Shown here piece after piece: positions 55,235 to 64,000 of a stretch of DNA of 64,000 bases (positions are counted from its first letter, which is position 1; each line of letters opens with the position of its first letter). The stretch is from assembly GCF_014858725.1 (NCBI RefSeq), contig NZ_AQGV01000009.1, forward strand, positions 1-64,000, given 5' to 3'. Made by a program: the position numbers and the translations under genes. The notes beneath the pieces were generated by a model. The model saw only the letters and a list, made by a program, of their open reading frames with translations. It searched no databases and was not told where the DNA came from. This DNA is from Pseudoalteromonas aurantia 208 (lineage in GTDB: Bacteria > Pseudomonadota > Gammaproteobacteria > Enterobacterales > Alteromonadaceae).

Positions 55235-55262
55235 TTTGACACTTCATGCCCGAAGTGTCAAA
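55235..55262. repeat. Perfect palindrome upstream of the peptide gene
   Basis: Arms TTTGACACTTC / GAAGTGTCAAA are perfect over 11 bases around a 6-base loop. It lies 28 bases upstream of the peptide start. One arm contains TTGACA. There is no T tract on either side, so it is not a classical terminator; operator or leader hairpin are both possible. Confidence 0.55.
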
Positions 55263-55388
55263 AAGCCATGACCATTGAAATTAGGCAAATACCAAGCCAC
55301 AATGTTAAAAAAATTAACAACAAAACCAAGAGCAGCAACACAATCCCAAAAAACAAAACAAAAAACTATTGAGTATCGATTAAGAAGC

Positions 55389-57254
55389 CTACGCAACATA
55401 CCTACACGATATAAATTTACTGGATTTATTGGTTAACATAAACTCCATTGCAACTTCATCACAATTGTCCTTTCTTAAACACAACTCACAATCCTTCATG
55501 ACTTTTTCAGGTAAACTTTCTTTAGTGCAATCAATAAACCCTTGCTTTGTAAAAAAACCAGGCACCCTTGTTAACACAATGATGCGATGTAGCGCCAATT
55601 TTTTAGCTTTAGACAATAAATAGTCAACTAATTGCTGCCCCTGACCTTTGACTTCAACGCTTGGGTTAATACCTAATGAGCGAATTTCGGCCAAACCAGT
55701 ATCATAAATATACAATGAAGCACATCCTGTTACATTTCCATCCACTTCTGTCACTGCAAATTCATTGATTGAATGTACCATGTCACTTTTGGCGCGCGGT
55801 AGGTTCTCTCCGACCTTAGCCCAGTATTGCACAAGCCCAGCAATTGCTTCTACATCATTTAACGTCGCATCTCTTACCGTAATTTGCCGTTTTTTTTTCG
55901 CAGTTTTAATCGCATCACTTACTTGCGGCAAAGATGTGCCGCCTATCGCTTGCCGTGCGGCAATACATGCGTCAATTTCTAATACCGGATAAACATCTTC
56001 CTCAATGGCATCACAAACAGCTTTAAACTCCTCAATCGGAAGCTGTTCGAGGTTTTTCTGCTTCGCAATTGCTACTTGAACTAGCTCACCAACAATATGA
56101 TGCCCTTCTCTAAATGGGATCCCTTTGGCCACTAAATAATCAGCAAGTTCAGTGGCATTGGCGTGCCCCCCTCGCGCCGCTAATAATGTGCGTTCAGAGT
56201 TGACTTTCAGCCCGTTTAAACACGCTTGCGCCATATGAATACAGGCTAACCAAGTTGGCATTGCATCAAACAACCCTTCTTTATCCTCTTGCATGTCTTT
56301 GTTATATGCAAGTGGCAGCGCCTTTAGAGTCATCATCATGGCACTAAAAGCACCAAATACTCGCCCAGTTTTACCTCTTATTAACTCTAAGGCATCAGGG
56401 TTTTTCTTCTGAGGCATCAGTGATGAACCTGAGGTAACACTGTCGCTGAGTTCGATAAATCCAGCTTCTCCTGAATTGTAAAAAATTAAATCCTCAGCGA
56501 AGCGCGATAAATGAATCATTGAAATACTGGCACAGCTCAGTAATTCTACGACGAAATCTCTATCTGAGACTGAATCTAAGCTATTTCTTGATGCTTCAGT
56601 AAAACCGAGTGTAGACGCCAGAGCTTGCCGATCTATGGGGTAAGCTGTGCCAGCCAAGGCTCCACAACCAAGAGGGCACACATTCAAGCGTGCAATTGCA
56701 TCATTGAGCCGTGACTCATCACGTTCCAGCATCTCGACATAAGCCATACACCAGTGACTAAATAGTACTGGTTGTGCACGTTGTAAATGCGTATAGCCAG
56801 GCAGGATAGTACCAAGCTCACGTTCCGCAACCGCTATAAAGGCAGCTTTCAAGCTACCAATCGCGGTCAATATTTGCTCCGCGCTTTGACGACTCCACAA
56901 CCTGAAGTCTGTTGCAACTTGATCATTTCGACTGCGCCCAGTATGAAGCTTCTTCGCCAAGTCACCCACTTTGCCGATAAGCTTAGCCTCAACGTAAGAA
57001 TGAATATCTTCAAACCCTGATGTGGCAACTGCAGTCGGGTTTTCCTCAACCTCAGATTGTAGCTGCTGTAACGCGTTGACCAACTCTTGATGCTCATTAC
57101 CAGTTAAAACATCAACTTGCTGTAATGCGCCTGCCCATGCAATTGAACCAATTATGTCCTGCTCTGCCATTTGATAATCAAATGGCAATGAGTCATTAAA
57201 TTGCTTAAATGCAGCGTCAGGGCCTGATGAAAACCGGCCACCCCATAATGCCAT
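55389..57254 (-). CDS. argH: Fused argininosuccinate lyase / N-acetylglutamate synthase
   Basis: 621 residues. The first part (about 1-455) is argininosuccinate lyase, last step of arginine synthesis, with [18 protein letters not shown] and the signature [12 protein letters not shown]. The C-terminal part (about 465-600) is a GNAT acetyltransferase ([18 protein letters not shown]..., [19 protein letters not shown]), the ArgA-like activity that starts the pathway. Such ArgH(A) fusions are known in Moritella, Vibrio and Pseudoalteromonas. A cysteine-containing tail (about 585-621) extends past the GNAT core. It is the last gene of the argCBFGH unit. Confidence 0.96.
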   Translation of the reverse strand: MALWGGRFSSGPDAAFKQFNDSLPFDYQMAEQDIIGSIAWAGALQQVDVLTGNEHQELVNALQQLQSEVEENPTAVATSGFEDIHSYVEAKLIGKVGDLAKKLHTGRSRNDQVATDFRLWSRQSAEQILTAIGSLKAAFIAVAERELGTILPGYTHLQRAQPVLFSHWCMAYVEMLERDESRLNDAIARLNVCPLGCGALAGTAYPIDRQALASTLGFTEASRNSLDSVSDRDFVVELLSCASISMIHLSRFAEDLIFYNSGEAGFIELSDSVTSGSSLMPQKKNPDALELIRGKTGRVFGAFSAMMMTLKALPLAYNKDMQEDKEGLFDAMPTWLACIHMAQACLNGLKVNSERTLLAARGGHANATELADYLVAKGIPFREGHHIVGELVQVAIAKQKNLEQLPIEEFKAVCDAIEEDVYPVLEIDACIAARQAIGGTSLPQVSDAIKTAKKKRQITVRDATLNDVEAIAGLVQYWAKVGENLPRAKSDMVHSINEFAVTEVDGNVTGCASLYIYDTGLAEIRSLGINPSVEVKGQGQQLVDYLLSKAKKLALHRIIVLTRVPGFFTKQGFIDCTKESLPEKVMKDCELCLRKDNCDEVAMEFMLTNKSSKFISCRYVA

Positions 57255-57288
57255 GTCTATTCTCCAAACTCAGTACAATTAAATCTGA

Positions 57289-58497
57289 CTATTTTGCTTT
57301 ACTATTCAATGTTGCTATTCTGCTTGATAATGAAAACAAGCGAATAAAACCTTCAGCATGAGACTGGTCATACACATCGTCATCCCCAAATGTTGCAAAA
57401 TCTTCACTATATAAGCTATTCACCGATTGCTTTTGTACCGCATGAACCTGACCTTTATACAGCTTAAGCACAACTTCGCCCGTCGCCAGATCTGATAACG
57501 CTTCTGCGCCAGCTAAAATGGACACTTTTAATGGTGTAAACCAACGACCGTCATAGACCAAATGCGCAAACTCATTACCTAATGTTTCTTTCCATTTTCG
57601 ACTAGATTTATCAAGTACCAGTTCATCTATCGCTTGTAATGCAGCCATCATGACTGTGCCACCTGGTGTTTCATAGCATCCTCGTGATTTCATACCAACT
57701 AAGCGATTCTCAACAATATCTATTCGGCCTACGCCATGCGGTGCAGCCAAGTTATTTAATTGAACTAAGCAATTATACGGGCTATAACGTTCACCATTTA
57801 CGGCAACCACTTGTCCTTTCTCTACAGAGACCGATATGTACTCAGGCTGATCAGGGGCCTCTTCGGGAGAATTAGTCATGGTCCAAACTTGTTCACTCGG
57901 TTGGTTCCACGGGTCTTCAAGTTCACCTCCTTCATGTGAAATATGCCATGCATTTGCATCTCGACTATAAATTTTTGTCGCAGATGCGGCACACGGAATA
58001 TCACGCTGCGCTAAGTAGTCCAATAAAGACTCACGACTGGTCAGGTCCCACTCTCGCCAAGGTGCAATTACATCAAGATCTGGTGCTAAAGCCGCAAAGC
58101 ATGCTTCAAAACGTACTTGATCATTACCTTTGCCAGTACAACCATGGGATAACGCATCTGCGCCAACTTTACGTGCTACCTCAACCTGAGCTTTTGCAAT
58201 AATAGGTCGAGCCATAGAGGTACCTAACAAGTAAGTGCCTTCATAAATTGCACCTGTTTTTAAGGTCGGGTAAATGTACTCACTGACCATTTCTTCTTTT
58301 AGGTCAACAATGTGGCATTCAGATGCACCTGATGCTATGGCTTTCTCTTCAACACCCGTTAGTTCATCAGCGCCTTGCCCTACATCAGCCACAAATGCGA
58401 CAACTTCACAGTCGTACGTTTCTTTTAACCAAGGTACGATTGCCGATGTATCTAGACCACCTGAATATGCCAATACTACTTTCTTAAATTTACTCAT
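57289..58497 (-). CDS. argG: Argininosuccinate synthase
   Basis: ATP-dependent condensation of citrulline with aspartate. 402 residues, the short bacterial form. [17 protein letters not shown] is the N-type ATP pyrophosphatase P-loop; [15 protein letters not shown] and [20 protein letters not shown] are family signatures. It is encoded 8 bases after argF and 34 before argH(A). Confidence 0.97.
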   Translation of the reverse strand: MSKFKKVVLAYSGGLDTSAIVPWLKETYDCEVVAFVADVGQGADELTGVEEKAIASGASECHIVDLKEEMVSEYIYPTLKTGAIYEGTYLLGTSMARPIIAKAQVEVARKVGADALSHGCTGKGNDQVRFEACFAALAPDLDVIAPWREWDLTSRESLLDYLAQRDIPCAASATKIYSRDANAWHISHEGGELEDPWNQPSEQVWTMTNSPEEAPDQPEYISVSVEKGQVVAVNGERYSPYNCLVQLNNLAAPHGVGRIDIVENRLVGMKSRGCYETPGGTVMMAALQAIDELVLDKSSRKWKETLGNEFAHLVYDGRWFTPLKVSILAGAEALSDLATGEVVLKLYKGQVHAVQKQSVNSLYSEDFATFGDDDVYDQSHAEGFIRLFSLSSRIATLNSKAK

Positions 58498-58505
58498 GAT
58501 CTTCC

Positions 58506-59426
58506 TTACAGATAATTTGGGTTTAACAACGAGACCAATAATGCATTTTGCGCATGCATCCGGTTTTCAGCTTGTTGAATAATTTTTGAATGGGTGCCAT
58601 CCATCACTTGTGACGTAATTTCATACTCTCGGTGCGCGGGTTGGCAGTGCAATACACAGCTGGCACCGGTTTGATCTAATAAAGTTTGATTAACTTGATA
58701 AGGCATAAATGTCTGTTTTACATGCTCAAGTGGTGTATTGTCGCCCATCGACACCCACGTATCGGCATACAGAACATTTGAACCAGCGGCTGCTTCGACC
58801 CTGTCGCTAATCAAAACAGACGCCCCATTAACAGCCGCAATTTGCTCTGCTTGTTTTACTATCTGCGCATCGGGAGAGTGCCCTTTGGGGCACACCACAA
58901 CGAAATCTGTTCCAAGGGTGGCCGCCAGCAACATCAACGAATGTGTTACATTATTGCCAGCTCCTATAAATGCCAACTTAAGTTTACTGACATCTCCATA
59001 AACCTCTTGCAAGGTTAAAAAGTCTGCCAATGCCTGACATGGGTGATACAGGTCACATAAACTATTTACAATGGGAATGCTCGAATTTTCTGACAACGTC
59101 GTCAATGTGCTGTGATGATTCACTCGCGCGACCAAACAATCTGCCCAAGTGGCAATATTCAACGCAAAATCACGCACAGACTCTCGACTGCCCATCGCGC
59201 CATTTTGTTGATCTAAGTAAACAGCATGTCCTCCGAGTTTATTAATGCCAATATCAAAAGATAATCGCGTTCTTAAACTTGGCTTCTCAAATAGTGTTAC
59301 GACTGATTTCCCTGCCAGTGCCTGACTATATTCCTGAGGTTGTTGTTTAATATTTAGCGCTAAATTAAGTAATTGTAAGGCTTGGTTTTTATTTAATTCC
59401 AATCCTGTTAAAAAATCTGTCATCAT
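58506..59426 (-). CDS. argF: Ornithine carbamoyltransferase
   Basis: Makes citrulline from ornithine and carbamoyl phosphate. 306 residues from the ATG pair at 59426/59423 with AGGAAT upstream; the longer frame to 59537 overlaps argB and is rejected. The carbamoyl-phosphate motif reads [12 protein letters not shown] and the ornithine-side motif [19 protein letters not shown] near the C terminus is also conserved. It is the third gene of the unit, between argB and argG. Confidence 0.95.
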   Translation of the reverse strand: MMTDFLTGLELNKNQALQLLNLALNIKQQPQEYSQALAGKSVVTLFEKPSLRTRLSFDIGINKLGGHAVYLDQQNGAMGSRESVRDFALNIATWADCLVARVNHHSTLTTLSENSSIPIVNSLCDLYHPCQALADFLTLQEVYGDVSKLKLAFIGAGNNVTHSLMLLAATLGTDFVVVCPKGHSPDAQIVKQAEQIAAVNGASVLISDRVEAAAGSNVLYADTWVSMGDNTPLEHVKQTFMPYQVNQTLLDQTGASCVLHCQPAHREYEITSQVMDGTHSKIIQQAENRMHAQNALLVSLLNPNYL

Positions 59427-59437
59427 CGTATTTATTC

Positions 59438-60211
59438 CTAAGGTGTAACTTGTGTTCCAGCATGTTTTCCGCCAACCAAAAACGAGAGGTTTTCTGGCTT
59501 TTGCCAACTTGAAATGTACACTCCTCGTCGTAAACATTGGGCTGCGCGAAGGCTGGTCTTTACTTTGACCTCCATTCCACCCACGATGACTCCTGTTTCA
59601 ATAAGCATGTTAATCCCCTCTGCATTCAGATGCCGAATAGGCTGCTTATTTTTATCTAATACGGCTTCTACATCAGTCATAAAAACGAGTTCAGCACCAA
59701 GTGCACTTGCGATAGCTTCCGCAGCTTCGTCTGCATTCACATTATATAACTGCCCATCAGGACCGATACCAATTGAACTTACAACCGGTAAACGGCCCAT
59801 TGCCAACAACTCTGGGAGCACACCTGCTTTCCCAACTTGGCACTGGCCAACTTGGGCTAAGGCTTTTAACTTTTGCGTGACTGTTATGCCTGCTTCATAC
59901 AAGCTACAACCGAAAGGTTGCAAATTTGCGACAATAGCTTGTGCCATCAGCTGCTTATTTGCGCACCCAGACAACGCACCAATTATATATGGCATTTGCT
60001 CTTTTGGACTGATCCGTAACCCTTGATGCTTTGCCGTTGCAAATCCAGCATCACTTAACCACCTATCAACTAATGCCCCCCCTCCATGGACCAATATGAA
60101 TTGGTTGCTTGGGTGACATGTTGCAATTTTAGCCATTTCTTTAAACAACTCTGTCGCTGCATCATCTTGATTTAAAACTGCACCACCCACTTTAATTACC
60201 CAGGTCTTCAT
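59438..60211 (-). CDS. argB: Acetylglutamate kinase
   Basis: Phosphorylates N-acetylglutamate. 257 residues, like E. coli ArgB (258) and lacking the N-terminal helix of arginine-inhibited forms. Motifs are WVIKVGGAVL, LVHGGGALVDRW, GIGPDGQLYNVNADEAAEAIA and FMTDVEAVLDKN. It begins inside the last 4 bases of argC. Confidence 0.96.
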   Translation of the reverse strand: MKTWVIKVGGAVLNQDDAATELFKEMAKIATCHPSNQFILVHGGGALVDRWLSDAGFATAKHQGLRISPKEQMPYIIGALSGCANKQLMAQAIVANLQPFGCSLYEAGITVTQKLKALAQVGQCQVGKAGVLPELLAMGRLPVVSSIGIGPDGQLYNVNADEAAEAIASALGAELVFMTDVEAVLDKNKQPIRHLNAEGINMLIETGVIVGGMEVKVKTSLRAAQCLRRGVYISSWQKPENLSFLVGGKHAGTQVTP

Positions 60212-61224
60212 ACGTTATTTTCCTTTAAACCGAGGTAACTAGGCTGTTCATTGACAATATTCATGCACTGAATTGCTTGTCCCGCAGCCCCCTTTAGTAA
60301 GTTATCGATGGCAACCACCACGATAAGCTGCTCACCTTGTTGCTGCCACCCAATGTCTACGTAAGGTTGTTTAACTACCCCTTTAACTGAAGGCAAAACA
60401 CTACCTTTTAAACGAATTAAAGGCTCATCAGCAAGCACTTGATACGCTTGTTCAACATGCGCGGCACTCGTATTAGGCTTTAACTTGATATAAATAGTTT
60501 CTAAAATGCCTCGCGCAAAGTTGCCCAAATGTGGCGTAAATAAAACAGGGTGTTCAAGGTATTGGGATATTTCAGGGGTATGACGGTGATTAAACAACCC
60601 ATATGGCGCAAGTGAAACTTCACAAAAATGCGTCGCCATATTGGCTTTTCTACCCGCCCCAGTAACACCCGACACCGCATTGATAATGACGGGCTCATCC
60701 GAAAGTAAGTTGGCATCTTTCAAGGGCTTCAGTGCATTAAGAGCTGCAGTAGGGTAACACCCAGCTACCGCGATCAATTGAGCCTTTTTAATCTCCGGTG
60801 CATACCACTCAGCTAAGCCATATTGCGCTTTTTCCAGCCAATCTGGGGATGGGTGCTCAAATCCATAATAGTTATCATAATCATCACTGTTTGCTAACCG
60901 GTAACCACCAGACAAGTCAAACACCTTTTTTCCTAGCGCTAAAAACTTAGGTGCTAACTCAACGCTCACTTTATGATCTGTGCACAAACACACATAATCA
61001 GCTTGGTCAGAAATAACGTTCAATGCCTGCTCAGTTAGCGGTAATAAAAAAGTGTCGAGCAAACCTGTATGTTCTGGATACAACTCACTCAATAACTTGT
61101 TTTTATCCAAGCTTTGCTCTGACACATAACAACCCTTCAGGGAGAAGTGGGGGTGTTTGGCTATTAAACTGGCAAGCTCTGCGCCGCTATATCCACTGGC
61201 GCCAATAATCACTACATTCTTCAT
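60208..61224 (-). CDS. argC: N-acetyl-gamma-glutamyl-phosphate reductase
   Basis: Reduces acetylglutamyl phosphate with NADPH. 338 residues (E. coli 334). The N-terminal IGASGYSGAELASLIAKHP is the cofactor motif, and the catalytic cysteine is in VAGCYPTAALNAL. It is the first gene of argC-B-F-G-H(A), divergent from argE with 181 bases between the two chosen starts. Confidence 0.96.
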   Translation of the reverse strand: MKNVVIIGASGYSGAELASLIAKHPHFSLKGCYVSEQSLDKNKLLSELYPEHTGLLDTFLLPLTEQALNVISDQADYVCLCTDHKVSVELAPKFLALGKKVFDLSGGYRLANSDDYDNYYGFEHPSPDWLEKAQYGLAEWYAPEIKKAQLIAVAGCYPTAALNALKPLKDANLLSDEPVIINAVSGVTGAGRKANMATHFCEVSLAPYGLFNHRHTPEISQYLEHPVLFTPHLGNFARGILETIYIKLKPNTSAAHVEQAYQVLADEPLIRLKGSVLPSVKGVVKQPYVDIGWQQQGEQLIVVVAIDNLLKGAAGQAIQCMNIVNEQPSYLGLKENNV

Positions 61225-61332
61225 CTTTTGTACTTTCTCTTAATATCAATTGCGTTTTTACATCGTTATAGAATTAAATAGTGAATATTTATCGTCGCAT
61301 GCCAGCCCTTAAAATATATTTATGCTGAAAAA

Positions 61333-61349
61333 GTGAATTGATATTCATC
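61333..61349. promoter_or_regulatory. ARG box between argC and argE
   Basis: GTGAATTGATATTCATC contains the palindromic arms TGAAT and ATTCA spaced by 4 bases, the core of the ArgR operator. A weaker half-site (TGAATATTTAT) lies near 61282. Position in the divergent intergenic region would allow arginine-dependent repression of both transcripts. Confidence 0.7.
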
Positions 61350-61405
61350 TTAAACAGCTTTACATTGTTATGCAATTACTTTGAATAAATATTTTGGAAA
61401 ATATT

Positions 61406-62554
61406 ATGCAAAACCCAGATTTTTTATCTATGTACCAACAATTGATCGCCAGCCCTTCCATTAGTGCTCTCGATGAATCTCTAAACATGAGTAATCTAAG
61501 CACCATTAATTTGCTGGCCAGCTGGTGTGAAAACTTAGGCTTTAATATTGAAATAACTGAGCTGACAAGTGCCCCAGGGAAATACAATTTACTTGCAAAG
61601 CGCGGTGAAGGTGATGGTGGTTTAATGCTTGCTGGTCATACGGATACGGTCCCATTTGATGATAGCCGCTGGAGCCAAGACCCTTTTAATTTAACGATCA
61701 AAGACAATAAGTTATATGGTCTTGGTGCAATTGATATGAAAGGCTTTTTTTCCTTTGTATTAGAGGCTATTAGTCAGCTAGATACAGCAAAACAAACTGC
61801 CCCGATTTTAATTTTGGCCACCGCAGACGAAGAAACAACCATGGCTGGCGCACAAGAAATAGCAAAACATCCAACCCTAAAACCTGAGCGCTGTATTATT
61901 GGAGAACCGACCGATATGACACCCGTTTTTATGCATAAAGGCCATATGACGTCAGCGATTAGAATAATTGGTCGTTCAGGGCATAGCTCAGATCCTGAGC
62001 GAGGGCTCAATGCGATTGAAATAATGCACACCGTCATTGCAAAGCTATTACAGTTAAAAGAAAAGATAAAGAATAAATATTCAATTGAGGATTTTGCAAT
62101 CCCCTACCCAACACTTAACCTAGGGCATATTCACGGCGGAGATAATGCAAACCGGATTTGTGGCTGTTGTGAATTACATATTGATATACGCCCGCTCCCA
62201 GGGCTTAGTATCCAAGAGTTACAACTGCTGTTACTTAACTCTATAAAATCCATCAATGATGAGTACCCCAATAGCGTCTCGGTGATTGATATGCATGAGC
62301 CAATTCCGGCTTTTAATGGTGTAAAAGATAGTGCGTTAGTGAGCCTTGCTGAAAAAATATCAGGGGAAAAAGCGGTTGCGGTAAATTATTGCACGGAGGC
62401 CCCCTTTATTCAGCAATTGGGATGCGAGACGATTGTGCTGGGGCCAGGTTCGATTAAACAAGCTCATCAACCCGACGAGTACCTTGCCATGGAAAAAATA
62501 GCGCCTTCACAACAGATAATCACGCAGTTGATCAAAAGCTGCTGCTTTGAATAA
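61406..62554 (+). CDS. argE: Acetylornithine deacetylase
   Basis: Releases ornithine from N-acetylornithine. 382 residues (E. coli 383) from the ATG at 61406, with GGAAA upstream; an in-frame TTG at 61394 is less likely. M20 peptidase-family motifs: [25 protein letters not shown], and the metal-site pair [10 protein letters not shown]-terminal [15 protein letters not shown]. Presence of ArgE together with an ArgA domain means this organism uses the linear, non-recycling ornithine route, as in enterobacteria. Confidence 0.96.
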   Translation: MQNPDFLSMYQQLIASPSISALDESLNMSNLSTINLLASWCENLGFNIEITELTSAPGKYNLLAKRGEGDGGLMLAGHTDTVPFDDSRWSQDPFNLTIKDNKLYGLGAIDMKGFFSFVLEAISQLDTAKQTAPILILATADEETTMAGAQEIAKHPTLKPERCIIGEPTDMTPVFMHKGHMTSAIRIIGRSGHSSDPERGLNAIEIMHTVIAKLLQLKEKIKNKYSIEDFAIPYPTLNLGHIHGGDNANRICGCCELHIDIRPLPGLSIQELQLLLLNSIKSINDEYPNSVSVIDMHEPIPAFNGVKDSALVSLAEKISGEKAVAVNYCTEAPFIQQLGCETIVLGPGSIKQAHQPDEYLAMEKIAPSQQIITQLIKSCCFE

Positions 62555-62565
62555 TGTGATATGAC

Positions 62566-62591
62566 AAAAAAGCGCCGAATGACGCTTTTTT
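62566..62591. terminator. Bidirectional terminator
   Basis: Stem AAAAAAGCG / CGCTTTTTT with a loop of about 8 bases, between the convergent argE and metalloprotease genes. Confidence 0.75.
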
Positions 62592-62606
62592 AGTCGTTAT
62601 TTAATA

Positions 62607-64000
62607 CTAAATCGGTGAACCTGGTGGGGTTTTGATGGCTTTAAAGCTACCTAACCATTTACCTGAAATTAAAAAGTGCTGTACTTGCTCTGACAAATAA
62701 TGCTTAAACGCACTATCGCCTTTACTAACATCATTAAACAATCCGCTCTGCGTATAATCAGCCACCAGCTGCGCTAGATAAAAACGCAGCTGTGCTTGAA
62801 CCTCTGGGTCTAATTTATCACTCAAGCTTAATTCAGCCAATTTCTTAGCCGTTAAATACTGCACACGCTGTGCTAGTTTCTCGCCCATTGCGGTGTCTGA
62901 ACGGTGGCCAAATACATATCCATATGTCTGACTCAGTAGGTCATCTAAGCTAAACGCTGCTGATGTTCTTGCTCCTTGCTGCGCAACACGATTTAACCTC
63001 TGAGTATTGAATAACAAATTAAGTGTATGGTTAACTGATACTTCAGGTAATGCCATAGCATCAAATGTTAAACCGGTACGTCCATAAACACTTTCTCGTG
63101 TTTTAGACTCCCCATAAGCTTTGGGGGGTAACAACGCCAAAATTGATTCTGGTATTTGTAGTGTCTTTACATCAAGGGTTGCCAACATCGCCTTTAGTGC
63201 CTGTTGTTGCTGTGCTTTTGCAACAACTTGTGCCCCTTTTATGGGATGTTCACCACGTATTTCGTAATCATAATCAACGCCGCCAATCAATTTAACCGCT
63301 GACTCAACTTGAAAACGATGAAATAAATATAATGGCACTAACTTTTCTTCCAATTGTGATAGCGCTTCACCCGTTTGCAAATTATTAATCCCAAACGTGC
63401 TCAAAGCTTGGCTACGCACATCTAACACCCTTAATAACTCTAAAGATGGATCATTACCATTATCCCAAAGATGCGCTGTCGGGTGAGCCCCCCCTTTCGC
63501 TCGCGCATCTCTATCAGAAATAAACTCCAATCCTTGGGTGCGATTTTCAGCCAAAATGGCTTTCAACCCTTGTGCTTCATTACTCGCTGTAAAGTCACTG
63601 TACCCATACTTTATAACTTGCTTATCCCATGCCCCCATGCCTTTTGCATAGCCCTGAGTAATATCCAACTTACCTTCGTTATTAAAGCTCACTAACGGAT
63701 GTGGATAGTCCATTACTGACGCCCTATCTTTAATCGATGCCGAAAAGTTATGTGCAATACCTAAAGTATGCCCTATTTCGTGTGCACTTAGCTGACGAAT
63801 ACGGTCAAGTGCCATGGCATGTAAACGCTCAGTTACTTCATCACCCTTAACAAAAGGTGCAGCTAATGCTTGAGCAATTAAAATATCCTGTCGAACACGC
63901 AAAGAACCCAGCGTAACGTGTCCTTTAATAATTTCACCGGTTCTCGGGTCTATGACTGACGCTCCGTAAGACCAGCCTCGTGTTGCTCTATGCACCCATT
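62607..64000 (-). CDS. Zinc metalloprotease, C-terminal part (partial)
   Basis: The frame is open to the right edge, so the N terminus lies outside; 464 codons are visible. The zinc-binding motif HEIGHTLGIAHN (extended HExxHxxGxxH) marks a metzincin-type protease, and WVHRATRGWSYGASVIDPRTGEI just before it is typical of the large DUF5117/DUF4953 zinc-dependent metalloproteases of marine gammaproteobacteria. Downstream is a helical region. The full protein is likely about 800 residues or more and secreted. No neighbour hints at its substrate. Confidence 0.85.
   Translation of the reverse strand, partial: WVHRATRGWSYGASVIDPRTGEIIKGHVTLGSLRVRQDILIAQALAAPFVKGDEVTERLHAMALDRIRQLSAHEIGHTLGIAHNFSASIKDRASVMDYPHPLVSFNNEGKLDITQGYAKGMGAWDKQVIKYGYSDFTASNEAQGLKAILAENRTQGLEFISDRDARAKGGAHPTAHLWDNGNDPSLELLRVLDVRSQALSTFGINNLQTGEALSQLEEKLVPLYLFHRFQVESAVKLIGGVDYDYEIRGEHPIKGAQVVAKAQQQQALKAMLATLDVKTLQIPESILALLPPKAYGESKTRESVYGRTGLTFDAMALPEVSVNHTLNLLFNTQRLNRVAQQGARTSAAFSLDDLLSQTYGYVFGHRSDTAMGEKLAQRVQYLTAKKLAELSLSDKLDPEVQAQLRFYLAQLVADYTQSGLFNDVSKGDSAFKHYLSEQVQHFLISGKWLGSFKAIKTPPGSPI

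Larger units (their letters stand above)
53479..55388. other. AT-rich accessory gap
   Basis: About 1.9 kb, visibly more AT-rich than the surrounding genes, with many stops. It holds a decayed membrane-protein reading frame (53789-54399), a 147-residue membrane protein (54518-54961), a 52-residue peptide gene (55049-55207) and a perfect palindrome (55235-55262). The first 300 bases (53479-53788) show nothing coding. No transposase, integrase or attachment-site repeat was seen. Confidence 0.6.

Noticed and set aside
53479-55388. Mobile element or prophage remnant in the AT-rich gap
   Set aside because: No transposase, integrase, terminal inverted repeats or target-site duplication could be seen.
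59514-60026. 170-codon frame opposite argB
   Set aside because: Antisense shadow of a certain gene.

Overview
The window reads as chromosome of a marine gammaproteobacterium, most likely Pseudoalteromonas or a close relative. Reasons: base composition near 40% G+C; the gene order queA-tgt-yajC-secD-secF; an argE / argC-B-F-G-H(A) cluster in which the last gene is an ArgH-ArgA fusion; long forms of PstC and PstA; and an rRNA leader of the gamma type ending in the first bases of 16S. This assignment is inferred from gene order and protein resemblance, not from a database search.

Layout. 1-475: tandem promoters and leader of an rRNA operon transcribed leftward, with 16S starting at the left edge. 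480-1326: almost gene-free. 1327-3106: a secreted LasA-type M23 peptidase facing a small lipoprotein that has a Fur-box-like site. 3165-8756 (minus): secF, secD, yajC, tgt, queA. 8904-12843: a REC-REC-PAS-GGDEF-EAL protein, a small membrane protein and an OxyR-type regulator. 13116-25251: a phosphate and polyphosphate block (pit, a DUF47 protein, phoU, pstB, pstA, pstC on minus; gcvR, ppk, ppx on plus) with PhoB-type boxes upstream of both pstC and ppk. 25262-34290: an EAL-HDOD protein, a periplasmic binding protein, a PhnA-like protein, rlmJ, zapB-like and zapA, an MBL-fold protein lacking its metal motif, an MltD-like lytic transglycosylase, a SlyD-like isomerase, and an SDR/amidohydrolase pair. 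34287-38370 (minus): YggN-like, two DUF1566 proteins and two poorly known proteins. 38626-43309: RND efflux adaptor and pump, then msrA. 43515-47237: a cobalamin riboswitch controlling a BtuB-type receptor and a beta-propeller-like lipoprotein. 47284-53478: yajQ, a VanZ-like protein, panE, thiI, a TetR regulator, coaD and a Wzi-like protein. 53480-55388: an AT-rich accessory gap with a decayed membrane gene, a second membrane protein and an unlisted 52-residue peptide gene with a double-glycine-like leader motif. 55389-62554: arginine biosynthesis. 62607 to the right edge: C-terminal part of a large zinc metalloprotease.

How the genes work together. Most of the window is core housekeeping: protein export, queuosine tRNA modification, phosphate uptake tied to polyphosphate turnover, division-ring control, cobalamin uptake and the arginine pathway. 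The two places most worth following up are the riboswitch-btuB-propeller lipoprotein operon, whose organisation recalls the BtuB-BtuG pair of Bacteroidetes, and the AT-rich gap at 53.5-55.4 kb, which may be a small secreted-peptide locus with membrane (possibly immunity) proteins. No tRNA, insertion sequence, prophage or CRISPR array was seen.
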